A DNA stretch of 41,681 bases from contig JAJDDX010000021.1 of assembly GCA_029260055.1 (NCBI GenBank), forward strand, positions 1-41,681. The letters are read 5' to 3'. Position 1 is the first letter of the stretch. Each line of letters opens with the position of its first letter. The DNA comes from Phycisphaerae bacterium. Lineage in GTDB: Bacteria > Planctomycetota > Phycisphaerae > UBA1845. The position numbers and the translations under genes were made by a program. Of this stretch, positions 1 through 7,132 are shown in pieces. The notes below the pieces were generated by a model. That model saw only the letters and a program-made list of their open reading frames with translations, searched no databases and was not told the origin of the DNA.

Positions 1-2
1 TC

Positions 3-104
3 ATGCTTCCCGGTAGCCGGTACATCCGCCGGCAGCACAGCTGCAGGGACTGCGGGCTGACCTTCAAGTCCCATCAAAAGCTCCTGAATACCGACCACAA
101 GTAG
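3..104 (+). CDS. Zinc-ribbon protein, C-terminal fragment cut by window edge
   Basis: The plus frame open from base 3 to the TAG at 102-104 reads as the end of a small zinc-ribbon protein: a basic stretch R-Y-I-R-R-Q-H-S, then C-R-D-C-G-L-T-F, then a short charged tail. Basic residues before CxxCG-x-x-F are seen in the second half of NrdR-like and other small phage zinc ribbons, and loosely in Ogr/Delta-type late activators. The first cysteine pair would lie upstream of the window. The ATG at 3 may be internal, so the true start cannot be seen. The gene ends three bases before the first palindromic site and just ahead of the head operon. A regulatory role is therefore possible, but it rests on position only. 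Confidence 0.45.
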   Translation: MLPGSRYIRRQHSCRDCGLTFKSHQKLLNTDHK

Positions 105-106
105 TA

Positions 107-129
107 TCGATTCCAGAATCTGGAATCGA
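107..129. promoter_or_regulatory. Palindromic operator/promoter element, copy 1 (head operon)
   Basis: A perfect palindrome with 11-bp arms (TCGATTCCAGA) around one central base. Near-identical copies lie at 16228-16250 and 23596-23618. Copy 1 and copy 2 also share AAAATCTAGA starting 10 bp after the palindrome (139-148 and 16260-16269) and AGGA-Y-TGTGG with TGTGG starting 42 bp after it (171 and 16292). In copy 1 the AGGA also serves as a plausible ribosome-binding site for the gene at 180. Position and spacing suggest a binding site for a late-gene regulator that drives the head operon. Confidence 0.7.
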
Positions 130-179
130 CAAGCCGTAAAAATCTAGATCGACGAGCCTCTAAGCAGGATTGTGGCCGT

Positions 180-395
180 ATGGCTACGGCAGCGGAGAGA
201 CTTGTGGAGGTCCAGGATGCGATAAGCGCGATTGTGGGCGGTGCCCAAGAATACACGGTCAACGGTGAGACCGTACGCAAGGCCGACCTTGGAGATCTCC
301 AACGACTCGAGGCCGCCTTACGGCGTCAGGTAGCTGCGACCGCGGCGCCGAAAGGGGCCGGGGGTTTCTCGGTCGCAACGTTTGGTTCTGATTGA
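180..395 (+). CDS. gpW-like head-tail joining protein
   Basis: A 71-residue protein with the size and layout of lambda gpW: an N-terminal helix (about residues 3-20), a short beta hairpin around Y25-V33, a second helix (about 37-52) and a flexible Gly/Ala-rich tail ending G-G-F-S-V. gpW plugs the filled head and forms the surface to which the tail connector binds. It lies directly before the portal gene, as W precedes B in lambda. The ATG at 180 follows AGGA at 166-169 and is the first gene after the palindromic element. The stop TGA (393-395) shares one base with the portal ATG. Confidence 0.75.
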   Translation: MATAAERLVEVQDAISAIVGGAQEYTVNGETVRKADLGDLQRLEAALRRQVAATAAPKGAGGFSVATFGSD

Positions 396-2017
396 TGGCG
401 AACCGACTAGATAAGCTGATCGGGTACATTTCCCCAGCCCGCGGCGCCCGCCGCGCCTCCGCACGCCTTGCGATGAATCATCTGGGCGGGATGCAGTCTC
501 AGGTGAGCTCGCACAGGGCGGCACGCCGCAACCGCTTAACGGACGACTGGCTGACTTCGCGGGGCTCGGCCGACGCCGACATCCTGAACGATCTGCCCAA
601 TATCCGAATGCGATCCCGGGAAGTCGTTAAGAACACCGGTCTCGGTGAGGGCTTAATTGGCAGCCTGGCCGACACGCTGGTCGGAACCGGTATACGCCCC
701 CAGTCAACGATCGACCACCAAGAGCTCGGCATAAGCGAAGAAGACGCCCGAAGCATTGGGAGTTCGATGGAGAGGGCATTCCGTCGTTGGGTGCCATTCG
801 CTGACGCGCACGGACGTTGCCTGAGTTTTTGGGCTCTGGAAAAGCTCATTACGAGGTCGTGGCTGGAGTCTGGGGACGTCTTCTTGCATCCGACCTTCCT
901 CGATCGCGAAGGGAAAGGCTCGCGACCTCGGACCTATTCGTTCGCGCTGGAGGCGATCGAAGCCGACCGTGTTTGTACTCCCCACGGTCGGGCAGGTAAC
1001 GACGATACCGGAAACGAGATCCGCGACGGTGTGGAAATCGATTCGAGGGGAACTCCCGTCGCTTACTGGGTTCGTGCATCGCATCCCGGCGACATAATGA
1101 TCAGCGGTCTCGCGAAGCACGACCGTGGAACGTTTAAACGCGTTCCGGCGTGGACCGAATCCGGCCGCCCGGGGATGATTCACATCTTCGAGCCTCTCCG
1201 TGTCGGGCAGACCCGGGGAATCCCCCTTCTCGCGCCAATCCTCGTCGACATACACCAACTCGACGAATACCTGATGAACGAGCTCACCGTGAAGCGGGTT
1301 CTTTCGTGCATCGGTTTGATCGTCGAGAATCCCGAGCTCGCAGACGGGAGCGTGATCGGAACATACGAGTCCGAGGATGGCTCGGAGACAGGCCCCGGAT
1401 CGCGCAACACGAAGTTTAAGCCGGGGATGGTGTTCGAGGGGCAGCGGGGACAGAAGCTCAGCGCGTTCAACCCTGCAAGAGACGATCAAACCTTCGACCC
1501 GTTCGTAATGGTAATGCTCCGCCGGATCGCGTGCGGCGCAAAGACCACCTACGAATTCCTGACCAAGGACTTCTCGAAGTCCAACTTCGCGAACGGGAAG
1601 CTGTCGGAAACCCATCTTTGGAAAACTCTCAGTAGCGATCAGCGTTTCCTCGGGGGCTCGATGGTCACCCCGAGCTATATGTTCGTAGCTGAAGAGTCCT
1701 ATCTGCGGAACGAGTATGCGCTTCCCGAGCAACTCACGCCGCTATCCTCGCTCGACTGGTTCGCGGCGACGACTCATGCCCCCGGACGCAGCTACATGCA
1801 GCCGGAGAAAGAGATCCCCGCGATTGGCGACGCGATCGAGATCGGGGTTAGCAACCGAGCGATCGCGTGTGGCGAACGCGGACTTGATTGGGAGACCGTC
1901 GCACGCCAACAGGCCCGTGAGCAAGCTCTGGACAAATCTCTGGGGATTCAGCGCGGCCCAATACCCGTCCGAGCAACAAACGATCGCGACGATGACGAAG
2001 CCCGGGGGGTTGCGTGA
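395..2017 (+). CDS. Phage portal protein, lambda gpB family
   Basis: A 540-residue protein of the lambda-type portal family (lambda B is 533 residues). It has a basic N-terminus, the segment with W-L-E-S-G-D-V-F typical of this family around residues 150-157, and a mixed alpha/beta core with an N-G-K-L-S-E stretch late in the chain. Portals form the dodecameric ring at the capsid vertex through which DNA is packaged and ejected, and they dock terminase and the connector. The ATG at 395 is preferred over TTG 392 because it overlaps the gpW stop (TGATG). Its own stop overlaps the protease GTG by 4 bp, so translation is likely coupled. Confidence 0.9.
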   Translation: MANRLDKLIGYISPARGARRASARLAMNHLGGMQSQVSSHRAARRNRLTDDWLTSRGSADADILNDLPNIRMRSREVVKNTGLGEGLIGSLADTLVGTGIRPQSTIDHQELGISEEDARSIGSSMERAFRRWVPFADAHGRCLSFWALEKLITRSWLESGDVFLHPTFLDREGKGSRPRTYSFALEAIEADRVCTPHGRAGNDDTGNEIRDGVEIDSRGTPVAYWVRASHPGDIMISGLAKHDRGTFKRVPAWTESGRPGMIHIFEPLRVGQTRGIPLLAPILVDIHQLDEYLMNELTVKRVLSCIGLIVENPELADGSVIGTYESEDGSETGPGSRNTKFKPGMVFEGQRGQKLSAFNPARDDQTFDPFVMVMLRRIACGAKTTYEFLTKDFSKSNFANGKLSETHLWKTLSSDQRFLGGSMVTPSYMFVAEESYLRNEYALPEQLTPLSSLDWFAATTHAPGRSYMQPEKEIPAIGDAIEIGVSNRAIACGERGLDWETVARQQAREQALDKSLGIQRGPIPVRATNDRDDDEARGVA

Positions 2018-3444
2018 ACCTGATCGAACTACTCGCGGAGCCGTGGGCGCTATCGGCGCCGGTGTTCCAGAAGATGACTGAGCTCTTCATCCGCCACGCG
2101 CAAGGGTCGCGCTTGAGCGATGCGGAGATCGACGCCGCGATCGAGGCGCAGGGCTCGAAGAGCGTAGTCAGCACGGACCGGCGCGAGATGGTTGTGGATA
2201 ACGGGGTCGCGATCGTCCCCGTTCACGGGATCATCGCGAAGCACAGCTCGATGGTGAACCGGATCAGTCAGCCGCAAGGGAGTTCGACCGACGGGATCCG
2301 GGAGCATCTTCGGTTTGCACTGGCCGACCCCGACGTGCGAGCCATTCTATTCGATATCGATTCCCCAGGCGGAACCGTGGGCGGTGTCGACGAGCTCGCC
2401 GCGGAGATCTTTGACGCTCGTGGCAGAAAACCAATGGACGCCATGGCCGATCAGATGGCGTCGGCGGCTTACTGGATAGGGTCCGCGGCGGACAGGATTC
2501 TCGCCACTCGCACGAGCTCGGTCGGTTCGATCGGCGTCTATTCCGCATTGGTCGATCTGGACCGAGCGCTCAAGAACCAGGGCATCAACGTTGAGCTAGT
2601 TAGCGCCGGTGAAGGCAAGACCGACGGACACCCTTGGGAAGCGCTTACGAAGCGCGCCGTTACCGACGTTCGAGAGCAGGTAGATGAGATCTACGGGATG
2701 TTCATCGGAGCCGTGAGTTCTCACAGGAAACTCTCAGCAGAAAAGATCACCGGAGAGATCAAAGCGAAGAGCTACAGCGGTCGCGAGGCCCTAAGCCGCG
2801 GTTTGGTCGATCAGGTGGTATCGGGCCGCGAAGCGGCGATCAACCTCGCGATAGCGCGAGCAGGCGGCTCGACAAGAGCAATGGTTGGAGGAGCAACGAA
2901 CATGAGCAGCGAAACGAAAACAGACACGAGTGAACCTACGGCAGGTGTGGCAACGCCGGCAACGCCGACGGCACCGGCAGCAACAACGGCAGCGGCACTT
3001 CCCGCCGCCAAGCCTGCGCTTAGGCTCGTCAGTGACGGCCACGAAGAGGCACGCACGGAAGAGCGCCAGCGGTGCCAGCAGATCGACAAACTTGCGGTGA
3101 ACTTTCCCGATCACTCGGAGCTGCTGGCATCGCTCAAGGACGAAGGCGTCTCGATCGAGGAAGTGAACCGACAACTTCTCGCCGCCGAAGGCGGAAGAAA
3201 GGCCGCCGAGCTCAAGGTGATGGGGAACCATCACGCGACCACGCTCGGCGCAGCGGAGACTCAGATTACCGAGTTCGCTGGCGATCCTAAGAGCGAAGAG
3301 TACTGGGTGAAGCGCTACGAGACCGACAAGGTATTGCAAGAAGACTTCGGCGACGCGAAGCGCTGCGCGACGTACATGACCGAGGTTGCTCCGAAACTCG
3401 GCTATCCGAAGAAACTCGCGGGGGTTGAGTTCCCCACCGGCTGA
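2014..3444 (+). CDS. S49-family prohead protease fused to scaffold domain (gpC-like)
   Basis: A 476-residue protein. Residues 60-290 form a SppA/S49 serine protease domain: the D-S-P-G-G motif at 116-120, a nucleophile-type serine at S150 in M-A-S-A-A-Y-W, and a candidate catalytic lysine at K202 in G-E-G-K-T-D-G. After about residue 297 the chain changes to an Ala/Thr/Pro-rich linker and then a charged helical region of scaffold character. This is the lambda C/Nu3 arrangement, in which the protease matures the prohead and the C-terminal part acts as scaffold. The GTG at 2014 overlaps the portal stop (GTGA). An internal start at 2902 is annotated separately. Confidence 0.88.
   Translation: MNLIELLAEPWALSAPVFQKMTELFIRHAQGSRLSDAEIDAAIEAQGSKSVVSTDRREMVVDNGVAIVPVHGIIAKHSSMVNRISQPQGSSTDGIREHLRFALADPDVRAILFDIDSPGGTVGGVDELAAEIFDARGRKPMDAMADQMASAAYWIGSAADRILATRTSSVGSIGVYSALVDLDRALKNQGINVELVSAGEGKTDGHPWEALTKRAVTDVREQVDEIYGMFIGAVSSHRKLSAEKITGEIKAKSYSGREALSRGLVDQVVSGREAAINLAIARAGGSTRAMVGGATNMSSETKTDTSEPTAGVATPATPTAPAATTAAALPAAKPALRLVSDGHEEARTEERQRCQQIDKLAVNFPDHSELLASLKDEGVSIEEVNRQLLAAEGGRKAAELKVMGNHHATTLGAAETQITEFAGDPKSEEYWVKRYETDKVLQEDFGDAKRCATYMTEVAPKLGYPKKLAGVEFPTG
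2902..3444 (+). CDS. Nested in-frame capsid scaffold protein (Nu3-like)
   Basis: An ATG at 2902, in frame with the protease gene (its residue 297), is preceded by a strong ribosome-binding site GGAGGAG at 2887-2893. Translation from it would give a 180-residue protein: a low-complexity Ala/Pro/Thr N-terminus, then charged helices with a probable coiled coil. Lambda makes its scaffold Nu3 from exactly such an internal start within gene C. The scaffold guides capsid assembly and is degraded by the protease whose C-terminus it shares. The site is seen directly; separate expression is inferred. Confidence 0.7.
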   Translation: MSSETKTDTSEPTAGVATPATPTAPAATTAAALPAAKPALRLVSDGHEEARTEERQRCQQIDKLAVNFPDHSELLASLKDEGVSIEEVNRQLLAAEGGRKAAELKVMGNHHATTLGAAETQITEFAGDPKSEEYWVKRYETDKVLQEDFGDAKRCATYMTEVAPKLGYPKKLAGVEFPTG

Positions 3445-3505
3445 GACGGTCAGGAACGATCAATAGGAATTCGGCCGCATTGGTTCGGCACGCAAGGAGA
3501 AGACG

Positions 3506-3925
3506 ATGGCACTAGCGATTAACAAGCAACTGAAATGGTACGAAGGCGACAAGGACCACCACCCCGTAAAGGCAGGTGTGCACATCTTCCGATCGGCGGC
3601 GACAAGTCTCGACGCTAACGGGATGCTGCGGCCGCTTCTAGTCGCGGACGCCAACTTCGCCGGGATGGCGGTCGAAGAGTACATCAACGACGCTGCCGGA
3701 GCCGTGGACGGTGGAGTTCCGGACGCAGAGGTTGTGCACAGCAAGGACATGCTGCTGAAGGTCACTGGCTTGGCCGCTGGTTCATTCGGTTCGGCTGTCT
3801 ACGCGCATGACGATGACTCGTTCGATCTTGTGGCCGCGGCAGGCGTTCGTATCGGAACCGTTGCCCGCGTCCATGATGTCGCCAAAGAACTCGCTCGGGT
3901 GACCATTCAAAGAACCCAGGCGTAA
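3506..3925 (+). CDS. Capsid decoration/cement protein (gpD-like position)
   Basis: A 139-residue protein between the scaffold and the major capsid gene, where lambda keeps decoration protein D. The sequence is beta-rich with Gly turns, including F-A-G-M-A-V, an L-K-V-T-G-L segment, and V-Y-A-H-D-D followed by I-G-T-V. This pattern resembles small capsid cement proteins that bind the outside of the expanded shell and stabilise it. The family call rests on position, size and this pattern rather than a diagnostic motif. The start has a good ribosome-binding site (AAGGAGAAG, about 5 bp before the ATG). It is separated from the protease gene by 61 bp. Confidence 0.65.
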   Translation: MALAINKQLKWYEGDKDHHPVKAGVHIFRSAATSLDANGMLRPLLVADANFAGMAVEEYINDAAGAVDGGVPDAEVVHSKDMLLKVTGLAAGSFGSAVYAHDDDSFDLVAAAGVRIGTVARVHDVAKELARVTIQRTQA

Positions 3926-3983
3926 GCACAAATCAGGTTCAGAGAATCAACGACGCGGAAGCGTAGCAGGAGGATGAGGAACA

Positions 3984-4946
3984 ATGGCTGACGGAACAAA
4001 GGGTTCTCTTAGAACCAACTCAACAAGGGACGTTATCAGCTACATGCTGACGGCGTTTAAAGATGTCGTGGCGGCATCGTGGTTCTCCGGGATCACCGGG
4101 CCCGTCATTGGAACCGACCAAGAGAAAGAGCAGTTCAGGGCGATCGGCGCGGCGCCGGCGCTTCGGTTGCTCAAAGGTGGATTGCAACCGGTGCAACCCC
4201 GCTCGGAAGCCCTCGATGTTGTGATCGATATGTTCGAGGCTTCGATCGGCATCCCGAAAGACTGGTGGCGTCGAGAGAAGACGGGTCAAATCCAGATGAT
4301 GATCGACCAGCTTGCGAACTCGAGAGAGGTCGAGCACTGGGCGAAATTTGTTTCGGAACTGATTGCGGTTGGCGACGCGGCCACGTCGTTGTGTTTCGAC
4401 GGGAAACCATTCTACTCGACGACGCATGAGTCCGGAGATTCCGGTGTTCAATCGAACCTCGACACCATTGATGTCGTCAGTCCGGCTGCTGTAACCCGAG
4501 ACGAGATGTCTGAGGCAATCCTCGACATGGCGACGAACTTCCTGGTTCTGAAGGACGATGCCGGAGAGCCGATCAACGCGAGCGCGGGTGAGTTTTTGGT
4601 TCACGTCCCGATCGCGTTGTCGAAGGTGACCACTCTGGCACTGAATCAGGTGTTTACCAATCAGGGCGAGTCCAACATCGTCAAGGCTTCGCAGTTCAAG
4701 TTCCGGCAGGTGACCGATCCTCGTCTGACCATCGCTGGGTGGACGAACCGGTTCGCGATGCACGTTGAGAACAGCATCACGAAGCCGATCGTGCTGATGC
4801 AGGAGACTGACAGCATGGACTACATCGAGTTAGGTCTCGACTCCGAGCACTGCAAGAAGCACCGCGAGCTCGTGGTGGGTATCGAGGTCGGTCGCGGTCG
4901 TACCTACGGCGACTGGCGCAAGAGTCGTCTCGGGCTGTTCGTCTAA
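3984..4946 (+). CDS. Major capsid protein, Mu gpT-like HK97 fold
   Basis: A 320-residue protein with features of the Mu gpT-type major head subunit family. It has a helical N-terminus with an exposed acidic/glutamine stretch (E-K-E-Q-F-R), and a central F-D-G-K-P-F-Y-S-T-T-H segment followed by a V-Q-S-N-L-D run, typical of the gpT core where substrate-like D-G-x-x-F-F and H residues recur. It would build the icosahedral shell. The gene has the strongest ribosome-binding site in the head operon (AGGAGGATGAGGA before ATG 3984), fitting high expression. A G+C-rich hairpin follows it at 4978-5005. A lambda-type gene order with a Mu-type capsid is a common mosaic. Confidence 0.82.
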   Translation: MADGTKGSLRTNSTRDVISYMLTAFKDVVAASWFSGITGPVIGTDQEKEQFRAIGAAPALRLLKGGLQPVQPRSEALDVVIDMFEASIGIPKDWWRREKTGQIQMMIDQLANSREVEHWAKFVSELIAVGDAATSLCFDGKPFYSTTHESGDSGVQSNLDTIDVVSPAAVTRDEMSEAILDMATNFLVLKDDAGEPINASAGEFLVHVPIALSKVTTLALNQVFTNQGESNIVKASQFKFRQVTDPRLTIAGWTNRFAMHVENSITKPIVLMQETDSMDYIELGLDSEHCKKHRELVVGIEVGRGRTYGDWRKSRLGLFV

Positions 4947-4977
4947 ACAGACGTTCGACACTAGGCACACCAAAGCA

Positions 4978-5005
4978 GGGCGGCGTCGATGATGCGGCGC
5001 CGCCC
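4978..5005 (+). other. GC-rich hairpin after the major capsid gene
   Basis: GGGCGGCG (4978-4985) pairs perfectly with CGCCGCCC (4998-5005) around a 12-base loop. There is no following T-run, so it is unlikely to be a classic terminator. It may protect the 3' end of capsid mRNA or weaken downstream transcription. The next gene starts 17 bp later. Confidence 0.5.
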
Positions 5006-5022
5006 ATAGACAGGAGCGAACC

Positions 5023-5346
5023 ATGGCACGAACCAAGATTGCAATTCAGCTTAAGAACCCGAGAACTCTCGGCAGGAACCTACTCGAAGCGGGGAGTCCG
5101 ATCCTCGTCGGTGAGATACCGGCTGGCATTAAACCCGAAGAGATCCTCGCCGCGATTCGTCAGGGCGCGTGTGAGCTGCGACCTCCGTCAGTGGACCCCG
5201 CAGCTGCCAGGGCTGCTGCCGAGAAGGCCGAGGCCGAGAAAGCCGCTGGGGACAAAGCGGCAGCCGAGGCAGCTGAGGCGGAGATGGCCGCAGCCGAGAA
5301 AGCCGAGGCCGACAAGGCGGCAGCCGAGAAGGCCACCAAGAAGTGA
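5023..5346 (+). CDS. Small head protein with Ala/Glu/Lys coiled-coil tail
   Basis: A 107-residue protein of unknown family. Residues 1-60 look like a compact domain with a K-N-P-R-T-L-G motif. Residues 61-107 are almost only A, E, K and D in A-E-K-A-E-A-type repeats, which would form one long charged helix. It occupies the slot of lambda FI, an accessory packaging factor, but shares no clear motif with FI. A short peripheral capsid or packaging protein is likely. ATG 5023 follows AGGAGCG. The stop overlaps the GTG of the next gene by 4 bp, so it belongs to the same operon. Confidence 0.6.
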   Translation: MARTKIAIQLKNPRTLGRNLLEAGSPILVGEIPAGIKPEEILAAIRQGACELRPPSVDPAAARAAAEKAEAEKAAGDKAAAEAAEAEMAAAEKAEADKAAAEKATKK

Positions 5347-5675
5347 CCCTCGCCGAACAGATGGCCGCCGATGGAGTGGCGATCTCTCGTACCAGCGACC
5401 TGGGCGAGACGATCCAGTACCACTCCGGCGGCCAGGTTCGGCCTGTTCAAGCAGTCGTTAAGCGTAAGTCGGCGGATTTTGACGGACGGATTCAGATCGA
5501 CGTGTTCATACCCAACGATCCGGTGGCCGGCGTGACCGTGATCGACCGTCACGAGGATAGAATCGAGCTTCCTATCAACATCGGGGGCTCTGCAACGAAG
5601 CTGCGGATAGGTGAGATCGTCGATCAGTCCAAGCTTGGGTTCACCGTCAGAGCGACCGCAAAACAGGTGAAGTAG
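5343..5675 (+). CDS. Head-tail connector (gpFII-like)
   Basis: A 110-residue, mostly beta-strand protein in the lambda FII slot. FII-type proteins bind under gpW and the portal and give the surface for tail joining. The pattern of a short N-terminal helix, a central D-G-R-I-Q-I-D-V-F strand, an acidic turn and a late L-R-I-G-E-I-V strand agrees with this small beta-barrel fold, but no diagnostic residue is visible. The GTG start at 5343 overlaps the previous stop (GTGA), and the stop TAG shares one base with the next GTG. Start and function are supported mainly by coupling and gene order. Confidence 0.55.
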   Translation: MTLAEQMAADGVAISRTSDLGETIQYHSGGQVRPVQAVVKRKSADFDGRIQIDVFIPNDPVAGVTVIDRHEDRIELPINIGGSATKLRIGEIVDQSKLGFTVRATAKQVK

Positions 5676-6337
5676 TGCAGGTCGTCGCAGAGATCGAGGG
5701 TGTGGAGCGGGTAGTCGAGTTGTTACGCAGGTACCCCAGGCATGCGCACGCCGCGGTTGCTGCGTATCTGCTGCCGCTGAACGAGGAGTTCAAGGATGCG
5801 ATCTCCCGGACCTTTCGCGGTCGCAGATCGTCCAAGACCCTGAGGGGTCGAAAGTGGCTCTACAAGAAAGGAAACCCGCGAGGAAGCCGTCTACGGAGCA
5901 CGGTGCACGGTGAAACACTTGATACGCTGCAGGCAAACGTCTTCACCCGCGCTACGTCTGTGAGAGGCCAAGTCGAGCCGACGACGATTCTACCGCGCAA
6001 GTCGGGGTTCCTCGCGCTTCCCGACGAATCGATCCTGACCGCCAAGGGTAATGTAAAGCGGCGCTATATCAGAGGACCCGGATCGATACCGAACACCCGT
6101 AGCCGTCGGCGCGGCAATCACATCCAGATTTTGGAGCAGCGCGGCGCCAAGGAGCAAGTGATCTTCCACCTCGTTCGCAAAATCGTAACCCGCGGCGGAA
6201 GGCTCGACAGCTTCGTCGATGTGATCGAGCGGAAATCCTTCCGCGTGCGGACCGCACTCTCTGAAGCACTCGGGGTTGCGCTCAAGCGATCCGAGCAGAA
6301 CCTCGACCCGGTGATACCTCGTGCCCTCAAGCGTTAG
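5675..6337 (+). CDS. Minor tail protein gpZ-like (tail completion)
   Basis: A 220-residue, very basic protein in the lambda Z position, between the FII-like connector and the gpU-like terminator. gpZ-family proteins (related to HK97 gp10) sit at the head-proximal end of the tail and are needed for correct head-tail joining. The R/K-rich middle (F-R-G-R-R-S-S-K and K-R-R-Y-I-R-G) suits a nucleic-acid-contacting connector. The predicted N-terminal helix pair and the late helix rich in S-E-A-L-G-V-A-L-K fit the family. The GTG at 5675 is chosen by the one-base overlap with the upstream stop. Confidence 0.6.
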   Translation: MQVVAEIEGVERVVELLRRYPRHAHAAVAAYLLPLNEEFKDAISRTFRGRRSSKTLRGRKWLYKKGNPRGSRLRSTVHGETLDTLQANVFTRATSVRGQVEPTTILPRKSGFLALPDESILTAKGNVKRRYIRGPGSIPNTRSRRRGNHIQILEQRGAKEQVIFHLVRKIVTRGGRLDSFVDVIERKSFRVRTALSEALGVALKRSEQNLDPVIPRALKR

Positions 6338-6797
6338 AGAACGGATCCTTGATGCAGTCGTGGCGGGATACGCGACGATCTCGAAGGCGACTGGATACGG
6401 GATAGATCCCGCGACTGTTGAACTCTGGGATAAGCGAGATGTTGGGGACAGTGAGTATCCGCAGATCATCGTGATCGGTAGCGATGAGAGTGAAATCAGG
6501 TCTGCGAGCAACACCGGACGTCTCCTCCATATGGAAATGGAGGTCCACGTTGACCTTTACAACACCTACAACCGGACCGATTTCCCGAACTCGATGACGC
6601 AGGCGATCGAGAGTCACATCGCCGATATGAAGAAGGTCGCCTACGCAGATCCGCAATGGGGCGGAGACGCGATCAACACGACATCGCTTTCGATAAGCCC
6701 GGATGACGAGCTGGAACCACTGGCCGAGATCTTCATTCGTTTAACCATGACCATCCAATACCGGCAGAACCGGTCGGACCCGACATTGCGCGTATGA
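6321..6797 (+). CDS. Tail terminator, gpU-like
   Basis: A 158-residue protein beginning with a GTG inside the end of the gpZ-like gene (17-bp overlap). It has an N-terminal helix (R-E-R-I-L-D-A-V-V-A-G), a strand with Y-P-Q-I-I-V-I, a paired strand M-E-M-E-V-H-V-D-L-Y and a final strand R-L-T-M-T-I-Q-Y. This alpha-beta-beta order matches gpU, whose hexameric ring caps the tail tube and stops polymerisation when the tape-measure length is reached. It lies just upstream of the tail-tube gene, apart from one small gene, as in lambda. Confidence 0.65.
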   Translation: MPSSVRERILDAVVAGYATISKATGYGIDPATVELWDKRDVGDSEYPQIIVIGSDESEIRSASNTGRLLHMEMEVHVDLYNTYNRTDFPNSMTQAIESHIADMKKVAYADPQWGGDAINTTSLSISPDDELEPLAEIFIRLTMTIQYRQNRSDPTLRV

Positions 6798-7123
6798 CTC
6801 CGATGCTCAACATCGCCCCAGACTATCCGCTGGGCGTAGTCCCGAACTACGATCATGTGGAGGTCAGCGGGGGCCCCGTTTATCTCAGGACTGGCCACCA
6901 TGAACGCGGCGTGTCTGTGTTCACGCTGAGTTTTCCGCTGATGGATCAGGCCGAGGCGAGCGATTTCAAGGCGACCATCGCGGCGGCCCGTGGCGGTCGC
7001 TTCATGTGGACTCCACCCGGAGCCGTAGAACCTCGGACCTACGAGATCGTCGACCCCAATGTCCAGTTTACATACGACGGACCGCATACGGCCGCGTCAT
7101 TGACCGTCCGAGAGGACTTGTAG
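6794..7123 (+). CDS. gpM-like minor tail protein
   Basis: A 109-residue protein, the same length as lambda gpM. It has the F-M-W-T-P-P motif at residues 69-74, which in gpM-family proteins (Phage_min_tail) reads F-x-W-T-P-P, followed by alternating strands that end in a V-R-E-D-L tail. In lambda, gpM lies after the tape measure and helps close the distal end of the tail tube. Here it lies before the tail-tube gene. A second gpM-like segment (F-E-W-I-P-N and V-P-I-R-C) occurs at the C-terminus of the protein at 16379. This copy may therefore serve as a tube-associated or head-proximal protein. The start overlaps the previous stop by 4 bp (ATGA). Confidence 0.6.
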   Translation: MTPMLNIAPDYPLGVVPNYDHVEVSGGPVYLRTGHHERGVSVFTLSFPLMDQAEASDFKATIAAARGGRFMWTPPGAVEPRTYEIVDPNVQFTYDGPHTAASLTVREDL

Positions 7124-7132
7124 GAGGCCACC

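Noticed and set aside
704-1732. Long minus-strand frame of 342 codons over the portal gene
   Set aside because: It lies wholly opposite a clear portal gene, has no ribosome-binding site and encodes no recognisable domain. It reflects GC-rich codon bias.
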